Shown: piece after piece, positions 22,801-33,730 of the stretch
Layout of the letters: each line of letters starts with the position of its first letter
Position numbering within the stretch: position 1 is the first letter of the stretch
Origin: Nothopassalora personata
Taxonomy: Eukaryota; Ascomycota; Dothideomycetes; Mycosphaerellales; Mycosphaerellaceae
Assembly (NCBI GenBank): GCA_033816765.1
Contig: CM066297.1
Coordinates: 620,001 to 684,000, forward strand
Length of the DNA: 64,000 nt
Direction: 5' to 3'
Made by a program: the position numbers and the translations under genes
Notes under the pieces: model-generated
Told to the model about the DNA's origin: nothing
What the model saw: the letters and a program-made list of their open reading frames with translations, nothing else
The model's database searches: none

Positions 22801-24060
22801 CGTCCTCAAGAACATTGCCATTCGTGCGCCATGATCACGCCGGGCCCAATCCACGAGAGTGCCGGGAGCTTACAATGCTGCCTGAGGCCGCCTCGCCAAC
22901 AGCCCATAGCCTCCAGGGACATCGCGAGGTATCCATGCTATCAACACGATCAAGCGCCCCGAATATCGTGTAGGCACAGCATAGACCGACTCTATGACAA
23001 GTGCTAGACTGCGATCAGCACTGGATCGGCGAGTGGCTTCTTGCTACTGCCACTTGCACGTCGGGACATTGGGCATCAGATAAGGCCGGTGATGTCGTGG
23101 CGTGGTAGGGGCACCTGTCTCAGGTTGGAGCGTGCCAAGTCATTGGGCGACTCTTCGATTCGTTGGCGAGCATCGCGGTGAGCTGACGAAAGTGATGTCT
23201 TATGGATGGTGCCAGCGCACCCAGACAGCATGACAGTCGAGCAGGATCGAGCGTCTGGGCTAGGGACATGGTCCGACACGAAGGAGGACGTTTGCATGCA
23301 TAAGGTTTTGTGGTTGATAATCATCTCACGAGTGAACTGAGAGAGGCGATGCCTACCGGCTGGTGAAAGTGTGTGAAAGGAGGCGTCTTCCGCACGAGCG
23401 GACATTTACTCAGGTCCTTCTTGTCCATCGAACGTGCTGGCGGGATGCCCTCCACACCTTTCGGCGTGGCGTACGCAGGCGAAGAATTGGTTCGCTCGGT
23501 CGCACTCAGCTCATGCGGTTTGACCGAAGGAGATGCAATCTTCGGCATCACCTCTTCCGGTCGCGAGAGGAGCACGTGAGTGTGCATGTGGGTTATCTGG
23601 ATACTTTCTTGACAGGGGAGAAAACATTCAAAGCCCATCAGGCAGCAAGGCATCGACATGTGATTGATATCCAGCAGTGCAGCGCTAAAGATTCGCTATG
23701 TGTCACGTGTCGGGCGTGCAATCAGTGCATCGCGAAATGCTGCCATTGGTGCTTCTCAACCAATAAAGCCAAGCAGAACAGCAATTCTCCCTATCACTGG
23801 TCCACTTTCCGCTGCTCGTTACCATATTGCAGCACCTGGTAGTGGCGATTCTGACGAAAGCCTGTAACATCACCTCTTCAGAGATCCATCGCAGGCAGAC
23901 CATCCCACTGGAACATTACCTCTTGCGCGCTTTCTTTCTTGTAGAGCAACGATAGCATCCTGGCTTCGACCACTGTCACAGCATGACCACGATGTATGGT
24001 TCCTCAGTGACCGACGCCCGCCAGCCAAGCCCACGTCGCATTGTCGACAACCTCAGAAGT
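19879..24060. other. 4.2-kb gene-poor stretch with possible fragments
   Basis: No gene that I can support firmly. On the minus strand at 20051-20380 a 52-nt intron-like segment (GTAAAG...ATAG, about 20102-20153) could join a frame ending MQLHAAEAQG to a final exon reading YIAVLFGVPYGICL. On the plus strand near 20690-21059 a Cys-rich piece (HNCVICSRMYSCTNCHLC) is followed after a stop by RRPDFCLTVVSDVPLDQL and FPRGSHCPKGRSGL. Both look like remnants of spliced or dead genes. From 21060 to 24060 nothing is recognised. Confidence 0.4.
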
Positions 24061-25080
24061 TCACGGTTCCTGCTGTCCAGGAGTGTCAGAAATCTCCCCG
24101 TGCGCAGCATTCGCAACATCAACCGGGGTCTGACCACTACCAGACTTCTTCTCCTCAAGCGTACATTGACAAAGCGGACACTTCGCCACTCCGCTCTTAC
24201 TCCCAAAAGCCTGTCTGACACAACTATCGTGAAAGAAATGCAAACATGGTAGGTCCACAATCACCTCACGGTCTACATAAGCTTCGCGACAAATCCCGCA
24301 GACGTCGTTCAGGACGCGCTCGTTAGCACTTTTGAACCATTCGTAGAAGTGAGTCGAGAGCGTCGCGGACTCTTTCGCTGTGGAAGATTCTTGGGCCTTG
24401 AAACCGGCCGCGAGATTCCACCCCAGAGCTGGATTAAGGGGTGGCGGCGGGACAAGAGCAGAAGGCTCGAAAGTCGCGAGGTTGATATCTGCAGGAAAGG
24501 AGCGGTAGTCTAGTTGTTGACGTTTCCTGTTGAGGGCGAGAATGTGTTGGGCGTACACGTCCATCGGGTATCGTTCGGGATTCGTGGCCAAGTGTTCGTG
24601 CTGCTCGAACAGTGTTTGTTCCATGCAGAATGGGCAAATCGATCGCAGTTCCCGCCTTGCACGATGTGCCTGTGTTCTTTCGCCCGAGGCGCGGAAATGC
24701 ACATCGATCTGCGTTGTCGATGTCATCCTGATCAAACCTTCATCACAGTGCTCGTAGAGACATTTGCATCCGAGTTTTTCCTTCAACACCTCCACCTCAG
24801 GCCTGAGGGTCAAGACATCGGTCTTCCTAAGCACTGCCCGAACATCGTACGAATCCCTCGACCAGCTCTCCAGTCGAAACCTCCAACTCCGATATTCCTG
24901 GTACTTCCAAACGTCGTGCTTGGTCGGATTGTGTATCGATTTGATCAAGATTCGAACGTGGTCGCCATCGAGCTTGAAAGCGCTGATACAGAGAAGATAC
25001 CAGTAACCTTCTTCTTGTTCGACTAGCACGAAATCGCCTTCGCGTGCGTCGTGCAGGGATGCCTTGTGTTCTGGTGTCAT
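24061..25080 (-). CDS. RING-H2 finger protein, putative E3 ubiquitin ligase
   Basis: 339 codons from ATG 25080; the open frame extends further only through non-ATG codons. The C-terminal domain reads CGICREAYVDREVIVDLPC, then LHFFHDSC, then CPLC. These supply eight zinc ligands in the C3-H2-C3 order of a RING-H2 finger, the E2-binding module of ubiquitin ligases. The N-terminal two thirds is an unnamed domain. It contains EGDFVLVEQEEGYWYLLCIS and a second cysteine pair, CPFCMEQTLFEQHEHL, followed by a conserved block with LNRKRQQLDYRSFPADINL. The next gene to the right is a decayed relative with the same architecture, so this is one half of a local duplication. No membrane segment is seen. 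Substrate unknown. Confidence 0.85.
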   Translation of the reverse strand: MTPEHKASLHDAREGDFVLVEQEEGYWYLLCISAFKLDGDHVRILIKSIHNPTKHDVWKYQEYRSWRFRLESWSRDSYDVRAVLRKTDVLTLRPEVEVLKEKLGCKCLYEHCDEGLIRMTSTTQIDVHFRASGERTQAHRARRELRSICPFCMEQTLFEQHEHLATNPERYPMDVYAQHILALNRKRQQLDYRSFPADINLATFEPSALVPPPPLNPALGWNLAAGFKAQESSTAKESATLSTHFYEWFKSANERVLNDVCGICREAYVDREVIVDLPCLHFFHDSCVRQAFGSKSGVAKCPLCQCTLEEKKSGSGQTPVDVANAAHGEISDTPGQQEP

Positions 25081-25879
25081 CGGAGAGTTGTGTTGCCGTG
25101 TACCGAGATCGACTGTTTGGGAATGCGGTGCCAAGTCTGGTAGGCTGAAGTGTTCTGAAGTCTGTGTCTTTCTGCAATTGTCCCCGACTGTGTTTGCTGT
25201 TGATGTCAGCAGATGTCAGCAGATTAGTAGAACAGACTTGGTGCCATGGATACGTTCAAAAGTCATGCTGGCTGCTTATATACACCCTCTTCATCCCTAC
25301 AGTACGAAAACCAACACGACGAGGAACTTGACTTTGAGCTTGATCAAGGTATTCCAAGCCAACTATTGGCTTGGTGACCGATTTGCTGGCATTGTGCGGC
25401 TCTGCGGTCATTGCCCTGAAGTTAGCTGGCTGGGATGCCGTGTGCATTGTACGAATTAGCGTGGTATTGGATAACCTGTAACAGTGATCAGTTTCGTCCA
25501 ATCATCTGCTCTATCCGCCAAGATGACCCGCTGCTTCGTACAGAGTCTTGCTACAGCGAAGTAACATGCTCTTCCCGAGTATCCCAGCAACATCCAGGAT
25601 CGCAGCGGATCAGCCGGCGTCTTTGGCAGCGACCGCTCAAAGCGCATGGAACTCTGCTGTATACAGACGCTGTACGCGCGTAGCATTGGATAGCACTGTC
25701 GAGTGTGCCGGGGCAACCCAGTTCCTGTGCATGGCGCAACCATTTTGATGTATAGTCTATGAGTAACAAGACAATCTCATAACGCAAGGAGGATACATCG
25801 AACGATACGAAACAGTCTTTCCGTTGGGAAGGAGATAAGAAAGAGAGCTTGCTCAGCTATGGGAGAGGAAGTAATGGAC
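25081..25879. other. intergenic between RING gene and its decayed paralogue
   Basis: About 800 bp; no coding sequence recognised on either strand. It includes the 5' region of the RING-H2 gene and the 3' region of the degenerate copy. Confidence 0.5.
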
Positions 25880-26825
25880 TTATAAAGGCACCGAAGCGCG
25901 ACATGAAGGCCATGTCCTTGTACCTTGATCGAGCCATGGCATCAAGCAGCCGCCATGGAAGCGATCTCCGCAGTCGAGCTCAATCACACGTTCAATCTCG
26001 TGGTAGCTGTCCTTGCAAACAAACACTCGTCGCCTGGGATCATGACCGCATTGGCCATGTAGTAGCTGGCCGGTTTGAGGTGAGTCCGCCTGGACGAACC
26101 GTATTGGCGCGGTGTGCGGTTGAGTCGCTCGCCCGGTATTGCATTGCCAAGTACGTTCGAGTGCCCAAGGCCAAAATCGGGAGGTCGATATTGTAAGGGA
26201 CGGGACCAAAGCCCAGAAACCGGCGCTGAGCATTGATCCGATGGATGTGGTTGCGTATCAAGGGAATATTAGTGTTACTGAGGCTGCTCCACATCGGTAT
26301 CAGCTCCTCGTGATCCTTGAATAATGTGGGACCCATGCAACAGGGACACAGTGTGAAGCTCCGCTGGAGGACACGGCCATGGCTCACGAACACGCCCAAT
26401 TCTCGTGCTGACTTTGGTGTTATTAGAACTGATCCCTCCACGCAGCGGAACGGACACCGATACTGCCAGATCGTGGCCCGTAGATCTGCTATACTTGGTA
26501 CGATCATCACGCAGGAGAAGCCGGGGCGCATGAAATTCTCGATGGGGCAGGCCTGTTCCCGTCGAGCTATGCCGTTGAAGCGCCAGTCCGCGTGATGATG
26601 TGGAAGCAGCAGAATTCGAGCCTCTTGTGGGGTGACGGGAGCCACTAACACAAAGTATGGACTTTCTCCACGGCGAATGCGCTCAACGTTATTGACCACA
26701 ACCAGCAGATGATCTGCATGTGTTGGTCGGGAGTGTGCGTCGGAAGATGGTATGGAGGCTCCATTGATCAGTATCAAATCGCCGCCTCGAACGTGTTGTA
26801 AAATGTGCTGTGATGCGGCGTCCAT
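25880..26825 (-). pseudogene. degenerate paralogue of the RING-H2 gene
   Basis: ATG 26825 opens a frame of 261 codons whose N-terminal part parallels the neighbouring RING gene: GGDLILING...HLLVVVNNVE, then the cysteine pair CPCCMGPTLFKDHEELIP and a block ending GFGPVPYNIDL. The frame stops at 26040. A RING-like C-terminus lies in another frame (to TAA 25880): VFVCKDSYHEIERVIELDC, GDRFHGGC, RTWPSC. Compared with the neighbour, the first Cys is missing in that frame, the first His is Asp, and the seventh ligand Cys is Trp. An intron of about 111 nt (GTACTT to CCCAG) could join the frames but would not restore the ligands. Either it is a pseudogene or a protein whose RING no longer binds zinc normally. 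Confidence 0.7.
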
Positions 26826-27044
26826 ATCTGCCGTGTAGTACCAGCGGCCGGTAGTGGTCGAAGTTTGGGAGTTACCTGGGGTGGAGCTGTGCGTGGGTAC
26901 GAACGATCAAAACTCGAAGGGTCAGGTTGTATACTGGGTTCGTTGATGAAGATACTATAGGTAATGCTGTGGCGCCATGGTGCACTACTGTCGCGCCCGG
27001 AAGACGGTCTTGTCTATTTCATGGAGCTGACGGAGAGAACGCGA

Positions 27045-28115
27045 TCATGAACACTGTGCAACAGCCTCGACCAGCCGCTTCTGCGTGTCCATAGCGTGCT
27101 TTGCGAAACCGTGAAGGTCGTATTCCCGCGGCGTGCCATCTGGAGTTCTCAGATCGAACACTTCGTACGAGAACCAGTCACGAAAACCAGTGTCCAGGAC
27201 GGCCTTCGTAAAGTCAACCACTGGAAGGTATCCTTCGAACGGCAGGGGTCTGAAGTCATGGCTCCATCTGCCTCGCGGACGCAGCCCATTAATATCCTTC
27301 TTCTCGAGCGGACCGACTGGGGGCTCATTGACCTTGTAGGCATCTGAGATCTGCAGCAGGTAGATCTTGTCCTTCGGGATTGTATTCGCAAGTCGATCGC
27401 AGGACTTCTTCCAGTCTGCCTTGACCTGCTCCGGGGTCCGACCATCTTCCAGCACACCGGACTTGGTGGTCGGATCACCCCACTCGCCCCCAGCGGATTG
27501 AAAGGTGTCGAGACAAAGGCCAAAGTTTGGGCGATCTACCTTGTTGCAAATGTCCCAGACATCCTCCCAGTCCGGAGCGTGCGTCGACCAGCACCAGTTT
27601 TCGTAGGCGATGCGCATCTTCTTGGGAGCAAGCTTATCTGCCAACTCGCGAAGATCCTTGACAAAACGGTCCCGATCTTTCCCGATCTTCTCCTCAGGAG
27701 AGTCCGACGAGCCCACCTGAAGCATATCGCAACCAACAGCTTCCATAACGCGCGTCCAACCCTCCACCCTCTCCCACGCGTCCTGCCGCTCCGCGGAGCC
27801 CTCTGCCCAGCCCTCGAAGTTGGCGAATGGCTGCATCATGAAGACTTTAAGACCCTTCGCATCTAGCATCGTCTTGAGAAGTTTGCCGACCGAGACCAGA
27901 TCATCGAAATCGTGGTCGCCGATTTCTTTTGATCCTCCCTGCTGGCCTGACTTCAAGTGCTGGTTTGCAAACGCCACCAGATCTGGCATGCCAAGCTCGA
28001 TTGCCTGGAAGCCAGCATTTGCGATGGCATCTATCTTCTTTGGCAGAGTATGCTCGTCTTTGTAGCCAATGGAGACTGAGGCGTATGCCAGTGGGAGATT
28101 CTGATATGACTTCAT
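27045..28115 (-). CDS. 3-dehydroshikimate dehydratase-like sugar phosphate isomerase/epimerase
   Basis: 356 codons from ATG 28115; the frame extends upstream only to a TTG. The product is a TIM barrel of the xylose-isomerase-like/AP-endonuclease-2 superfamily. IDAIANAGFQAIELGMPDLV sits near the N-terminus, AYENWCWSTHAPDWEDVWDI holds the metal-binding Glu region, and VDRPNFGLCLDTFQSAGGEW resembles the metal site of fungal 3-dehydroshikimate dehydratases (Qa-4/QutC type). LLQISDAYKV and FSYEVFD follow. Such enzymes convert 3-dehydroshikimate to protocatechuate, linking the shikimate pathway to aromatic catabolism or catechol synthesis. The neighbour, divergently transcribed 623 bp away, is DAHP synthase, the entry enzyme of the shikimate pathway, which supports a related role. 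The general superfamily is certain; the exact substrate is inferred. Confidence 0.8.
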   Translation of the reverse strand: MKSYQNLPLAYASVSIGYKDEHTLPKKIDAIANAGFQAIELGMPDLVAFANQHLKSGQQGGSKEIGDHDFDDLVSVGKLLKTMLDAKGLKVFMMQPFANFEGWAEGSAERQDAWERVEGWTRVMEAVGCDMLQVGSSDSPEEKIGKDRDRFVKDLRELADKLAPKKMRIAYENWCWSTHAPDWEDVWDICNKVDRPNFGLCLDTFQSAGGEWGDPTTKSGVLEDGRTPEQVKADWKKSCDRLANTIPKDKIYLLQISDAYKVNEPPVGPLEKKDINGLRPRGRWSHDFRPLPFEGYLPVVDFTKAVLDTGFRDWFSYEVFDLRTPDGTPREYDLHGFAKHAMDTQKRLVEAVAQCS

Positions 28116-28481
28116 CCTTGTGGGAACCTGAGCGGTATGATATGTATTAGGGTTTTGGCGGTTGGATGCGGCTGCACGATGCCCTTGGTGAGAGCTAGAT
28201 GTCAGTGTTTGGTCCAAGGAGTTACGTCGAAATGGACACAGGTAAGAATATTGAAGTCGACTTGATGATGATGCAACGTGACGTCGAGCTCATCATCAGT
28301 CATGTCGATGCCGGAGGTAAGCATTCTAGATGTTGAGCACGTGCATTGATGGTCGCTGTAGCCGCGTTCACATGCCCGAGGCAGCCAGCCTCTTTACCTG
28401 GTCGTGAGGGGGAAGAGGAAGTGAATGAAGAAAGAATTTCAAAGAAGAAGGCCGAAGGAGCCTGGATAATGGAGCGGAGCA

Positions 28482-28488
28482 TGAGTCA
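28482..28488 (+). promoter_or_regulatory. perfect TGAGTCA Gcn4/CpcA-type site
   Basis: TGAGTCA exactly matches the palindromic response element of the amino-acid-starvation bZIP factor (Gcn4 in yeast, CpcA/CPC1 in moulds). It lies 251 bp upstream of the DAHP synthase ATG, where aromatic amino acid genes are commonly under general control. Confidence 0.6.
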
Positions 28489-28551
28489 GCTGGACCCTGT
28501 ATTCTAATCGGCGCGGTTGGAACACGGGGAAAAGTCCACGCGTGCCACGAT

Positions 28552-28562
28552 CTGAGTGACTC
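28552..28562 (+). promoter_or_regulatory. CTGAGTGACTC element
   Basis: Overlapping TGAGTGA and TGACTC half-sites 177 bp upstream of the DAHP synthase ATG. The first ten bases are the same as the element upstream of LYS1 at 10863-10872. Confidence 0.4.
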
Positions 28563-28582
28563 TTCGTAGCCATTGCCTCTGA

Positions 28583-29893
<1,311 letters not shown>

Positions 29894-30374
29894 ATGAGAC
29901 ATCCAGTTTGATGGCGTGGCGTTTTAACAGGCGCAGAGTGACAAGGGTTAAGTTTTTCCAGGAGGTGTCAGGTTGGGCCACGTTTCAGACAGCGTAGATC
30001 GGCGCGTCACCCGCGACACCGCTGCTACATTTCGGTGATGCATATATATCTTCCACCGACAGAATCTCCTTGCCCGTCGTGCCTCCAGTAAACCTTTTTG
30101 TAGCCGGCACCGGTCGCGCCTGCCTCTGCTTGGACCACTCGCGCTTCGAGCAACACTTTTCAGTTTCTGCGCGGATACACATTGGAAGTGACGTGGGCAA
30201 GGACGATATTCTACAATCCGGGTTCGAGTCAGACGTCGCACGCCGCAAACCGTCAGAGGCGTGGATGCTTGCTGGACTGTGTAGAGAAATCGGTCCTGCT
30301 TGTTACAAGAACATCGTAGTGCCATTCGGAGTTGAAGCAGGACAGGCGAAGACATAGCTTTCCGCCAACGTGTC
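29894..30374. other. convergent 3' intergenic region
   Basis: 481 bp between two convergent stop codons. A 95-codon plus frame (30070-30357) reads somewhat protein-like (PPVNLFVAGTGRACLCLDHS), but it lies antisense to another open frame and has no known motif. I do not call it. Confidence 0.4.
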
Positions 30375-32003
30375 CTACTTGGTCGACGGGAAGTTGTTAT
30401 TTCCTGCGGCCTTGCTTGCATCGAGCGCCCCGTGCAGCCCATACTGGCTTGGCACACCCTCAATGCGGTGGGTCGAGTTGATGTTCTTGACCAGTGTAAG
30501 CTGGTAGCAAGTTGCGCTGCCTTGACGGGAGATGATGGTGCTGTAAGCAAGGAAGAACTCCCAGATCCTGTACCATCTCACACCGTACTTGGGAATGATC
30601 TTGTCCTTGTTCGCCAGCCAGTTTCGGTACCATCTCCAGAGGGTGGCGGAGTAGTGCACGCCGATTGTGTCAACGGCCTTGACTTCGAAGCCTGCACCCT
30701 CGAGCTTGTCGACGAAGAAGCCGAGTGGTGTGGAAGCGTCGGCACCGGGGAAGATGTACTTGTTCATGAACAAGCCCCAGATCAAATCTTCGTACTGCCA
30801 GCTCTTACGAAGGCCGGCGATCTGCAGGAAGAAGACGCCATCGTCGTCGAGCATGTTGTAGACTTGGCTGAGAAAACTGCTGAAGTGGCGGACACCGACG
30901 TGCTCGGCCATTTCGAGACAGGTGATTTTGTTGTAGCCACCAGACGGGACTGGGATATCTCGATAATCCATGCAGAGGATGCGGCTTTGCTCCTCGGGTA
31001 CACCAGCTTTGCGAAGACCACTGTTACCCCAGGCGGTCTGGTTGCGACCAAGAGTGACGCCCGTAGCTTCAGCGCCGTAGTTGACAGATGCGAACTTGGC
31101 GAGAGTGCCCCAGCCACAGCCGATGTCGAGCATGCTCTCACCCTTCTTGAGACCGATCTTCTCGCACACTATGGCGAGCTTGTTGTCCTGCAGTTGCTCC
31201 AAAGACTCCTCCTTGTCAATGTCTGAGATGATACCGGAGGTGTAGATCATACGCGGACCCAAGAACCAGCCGTAGAAGTCATCACCACGGTCGTAATGGT
31301 CACGGACCTGCTCCTCATCCTGCGAGCGAGAGTGTAGGATCACCTCCGGCATCATTCCTGTTAAGAAGAACCAGAACAGCGACAAAGTGAAGCGGAAGTT
31401 GGCCCAATCGTGTCTGTATTCCATGACCTCCAGACAGTCACCCTTGAAATCCACCTTCTCGTCAAAGTACATCTCGTGGAAGGTCTCCATGGGGATCTTG
31501 TTCTTGCCTCTGTACTTCCTCCTATCCTCGTCGGCCTTGAAGTCGAGATAGTGCTCGATGGGTGCACCTGGGTAGCGGGCCTTCTCGTTCAGGCGAGGGC
31601 TCATAGACGACGCGATGGTCCAGAAGGCCATGAGGATGGGGATGGCGGTAAGGATGGCGAAGAAGACCCATGTGAAGAGTCCGCCGCCGACTTGCCAGGA
31701 GAAGTAGCCAGGGATTGTAGCGAGGAGGGTGAAGAGGAGGAGGTTGTTGAACGTGTCGCTCGCCGGACCGTCGGCAGGGAGGGGAGCGTTCTTGATCGCT
31801 GGGTACTGTCATGCCACATGTAAGTGCGAAAGATCAATGTCACGGGAGTGAATGTATCTGCCCACCGAAGTCGTCCGCACGCCATAGTTCTGCGATTCTG
31901 GTGCTGGCGAGGGAGCAGCAGGAGTCTCGACGAATTCAAAGTCGTCCTCCGGGGCAGAGATGCCCGGATTCTTGCTGCCGTCCGACTGTCTGCTGGCGAA
32001 CAT
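30375..32003 (-). CDS. sphingolipid C9-methyltransferase
   Basis: Two exons on the minus strand, 32003-31866 and 31805-30375, separated by a 60-nt phase-0 intron (donor GTGGGC, acceptor ACAG), encode 522 residues. The enzyme adds the C9 methyl branch to the sphingoid base of fungal glucosylceramides, using S-adenosylmethionine, at the ER/Golgi membrane. After an acidic N-terminus come YPAIKNAPLPADGPAS and two hydrophobic helices (LLLFTLLATIPGYFSW, WVFFAILTAIPILMAFW). Then come RSQDEEQVRDHYDRGDDFY, the SAM-binding MLDIGCGWGTLAKFA, and QTAWGNSGLRKAGVPEEQSR. Next are CLEMAEHVGVRHFSSFLSQV and SATLWRWYRNW, blocks that are diagnostic of the fungal subgroup of the cyclopropane-fatty-acid-synthase family. 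Start ATG 32003 is the only suitable one; the frame upstream has no ATG. This is the last gene before the repeat-rich region. Confidence 0.94.
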
Positions 32004-32716
32004 GCTGACTGCAGGGCCAATGGCACGGCGACAGTTGTCGTCGGTGAAGAGACGACGCAGCAGCAACAAAAGTTGGCGGACTCGAGAGCTCGAATTGACG
32101 TGGACCCTGGCACTTCTGAAACCTTCCCACTTAGACACTTGGCGCGCTGCAGGAACGACACCTATCGCGTTATGGCAAGTTGATTGGTGTCACTTGATTG
32201 AGCTCATATATACGGGTGTTTCAAAAGCAAGCAGTGTATTGCATGCGTCTATCTAACACTCAAGGTTGCTGCAAATGAAAAGGCTGTAGATGACTAATCA
32301 AAGTCACCTGTTTCTTGGCGGCAGATGCCCTAGGTTTGATAGGCGGGAGCCTAATTGCACGTAAGAGGCGATCTATAGGGTACATATTTAGATATATATG
32401 CCGCTATACTACTAGTAAGTATACTTTACCTCTACTATACTATAGTCTAAGCTTTAACCTAGAAGCTAAGTAATTTAATAAAGTAAATACCTTCCTAAAA
32501 TTTAGATTTACTATATACTATAAATCTATAGCTACCTACTAGTTAATTACCCTACTACTAGATACGCGCTTAAACTAGTTAAGGGCCTATATAGACTAAA
32601 GGAGTTTTCTTTACTATAGTATAATTTCCTTACTAATATACTAGCCTCTCTAGTATTAGGTTTAGTATAACCTAATAATATTATAAGTTAAGAAGACAAG
32701 CTTAATCGGTTTTATT
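32004..32716. other. gene promoter grading into AT-rich RIPed DNA
   Basis: The first 300 bp have the composition of the gene region and would be the C9-methyltransferase promoter. From about 32340 the sequence becomes rich in TA, CTAG and TAA, with CA and TG scarce, and open frames vanish. I see no recognisable gene. Confidence 0.7.
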
Positions 32717-33128
32717 CTCGGGCCGATAGGAAGTCGAGGGAGAGTAATAAAGTAGTAGCTATCTTGTCTTATAAAGGCTAAGTAGTAGTAAGGTAGAGGT
32801 TAGGTTATAGTATATTCTAAATAGTAATATTGAATAGTGAGTTAAACGCCTCGAAGCTATAAGGGATTCTTAGCGTTCCTAAATACAAAGGAGACTCGTA
32901 TACTATCCGGTGTTAGGCGTCCGTCTATCTACTCGACCGGTCGCCTAGTCGTATAGTCGTGTACGTCTATACGCTACTTCTACGGTCGTGTTCGACTATG
33001 CACTAAGCGCGCGGTCGTGTACGTAACCCGAACGTAGGGTCCCTTCTTCTTCCTAGCGATTAGTTCTTATCTTCTAATTCTTCCTCCCTATACTACGTCC
33101 TACACCGTCCTTTATCCGAACCGTAACA
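32717..33128 (-). repeat. RIPed LTR related to the 36917 chromovirus, minus orientation
   Basis: On the minus strand it starts TGTTACGGTTCGGATAAAGG at 33128 and ends near 32717. Most of it (about 32885-33125) is nearly the same as 58315-58565, including the GGTGTTAGGCGTCCGTCTAT and CGCGCGGTCGTG blocks. The left 170 bp is a more diverged version of the terminal LTR part. No partner LTR or internal region is identifiable beside it, so it may be solo. The left boundary is approximate. Confidence 0.65.
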
Positions 33129-33483
33129 TCTAGGACTAGGTCCTCTCTTAGACTCCTAATATACCTAGTATAATAATAAGATTATATTCTTCTTCTATAT
33201 AGACGACCTAGTTATACTATATTATCGTAAGTATAAAGCCTATACTATAAGTATAAAATAGAGGCTACTTACTAAGTACGAGATATATAAGCTTAGTAAC
33301 CTATCCTAGTTCCTAGGTAATATAAGATAGGTAAAAGAGACTATTATAGCTATCTAAAGAGAACTATATTAAGAAGTTAGCCGCTAGATTTAGTATATCT
33401 ATAGTACGTAAAACAATAGTACTAGTAGATTAATACGTAGACTACTATATACTAGAGAGGTACCTACTAATAATAGTAATATC
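33129..33483 (+). mobile_element. RIPed Ty1/Copia reverse-transcriptase fragment (left part)
   Basis: Translating the plus strand while allowing for RIP-made stops gives YIDDLVI and a downstream TKYEIYKLSNLSQFLGNIR, the Copia RT active-site block and the ILG-type block that follows it. The fragment is cut at 33479-33483 by insertion of the 247-bp-LTR Copia element. Its continuation appears at 46439-46763. Confidence 0.6.
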
Positions 33484-33730
33484 TGTTAAGATGTAGCATC
33501 TCAAGGGGAGCTTACAGTTAGGTTGTGACCTAATAGCCTAAGGCATCTACGATAACTTAGCTTATCGGAAGACACCTTCTCTCCCCTTTAGCTTAGATAG
33601 ACATCTAACACAATTAACACATTAGTTCCTAATATATTGCTGCATGCCCTGTGGCTATTAGCTAGTTGAAGATTAATCTCTTACTCTACTCCACTACTAA
33701 CTAAGGATCCTGTAAGGTCTTAACTTAACA
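33484..33730 (+). repeat. 5' LTR of the RIPed Copia element
   Basis: 247 bp, TG...CA ends; followed by GGTTATAAGCCCGGGT, a plausible primer-binding region. It differs from the 3' LTR mainly by C/T and G/A changes. Confidence 0.88.

Noticed and set aside
30432..31226. 264-codon plus frame within the C9-methyltransferase
   Set aside because: Antisense shadow; the minus strand carries clear methyltransferase motifs.
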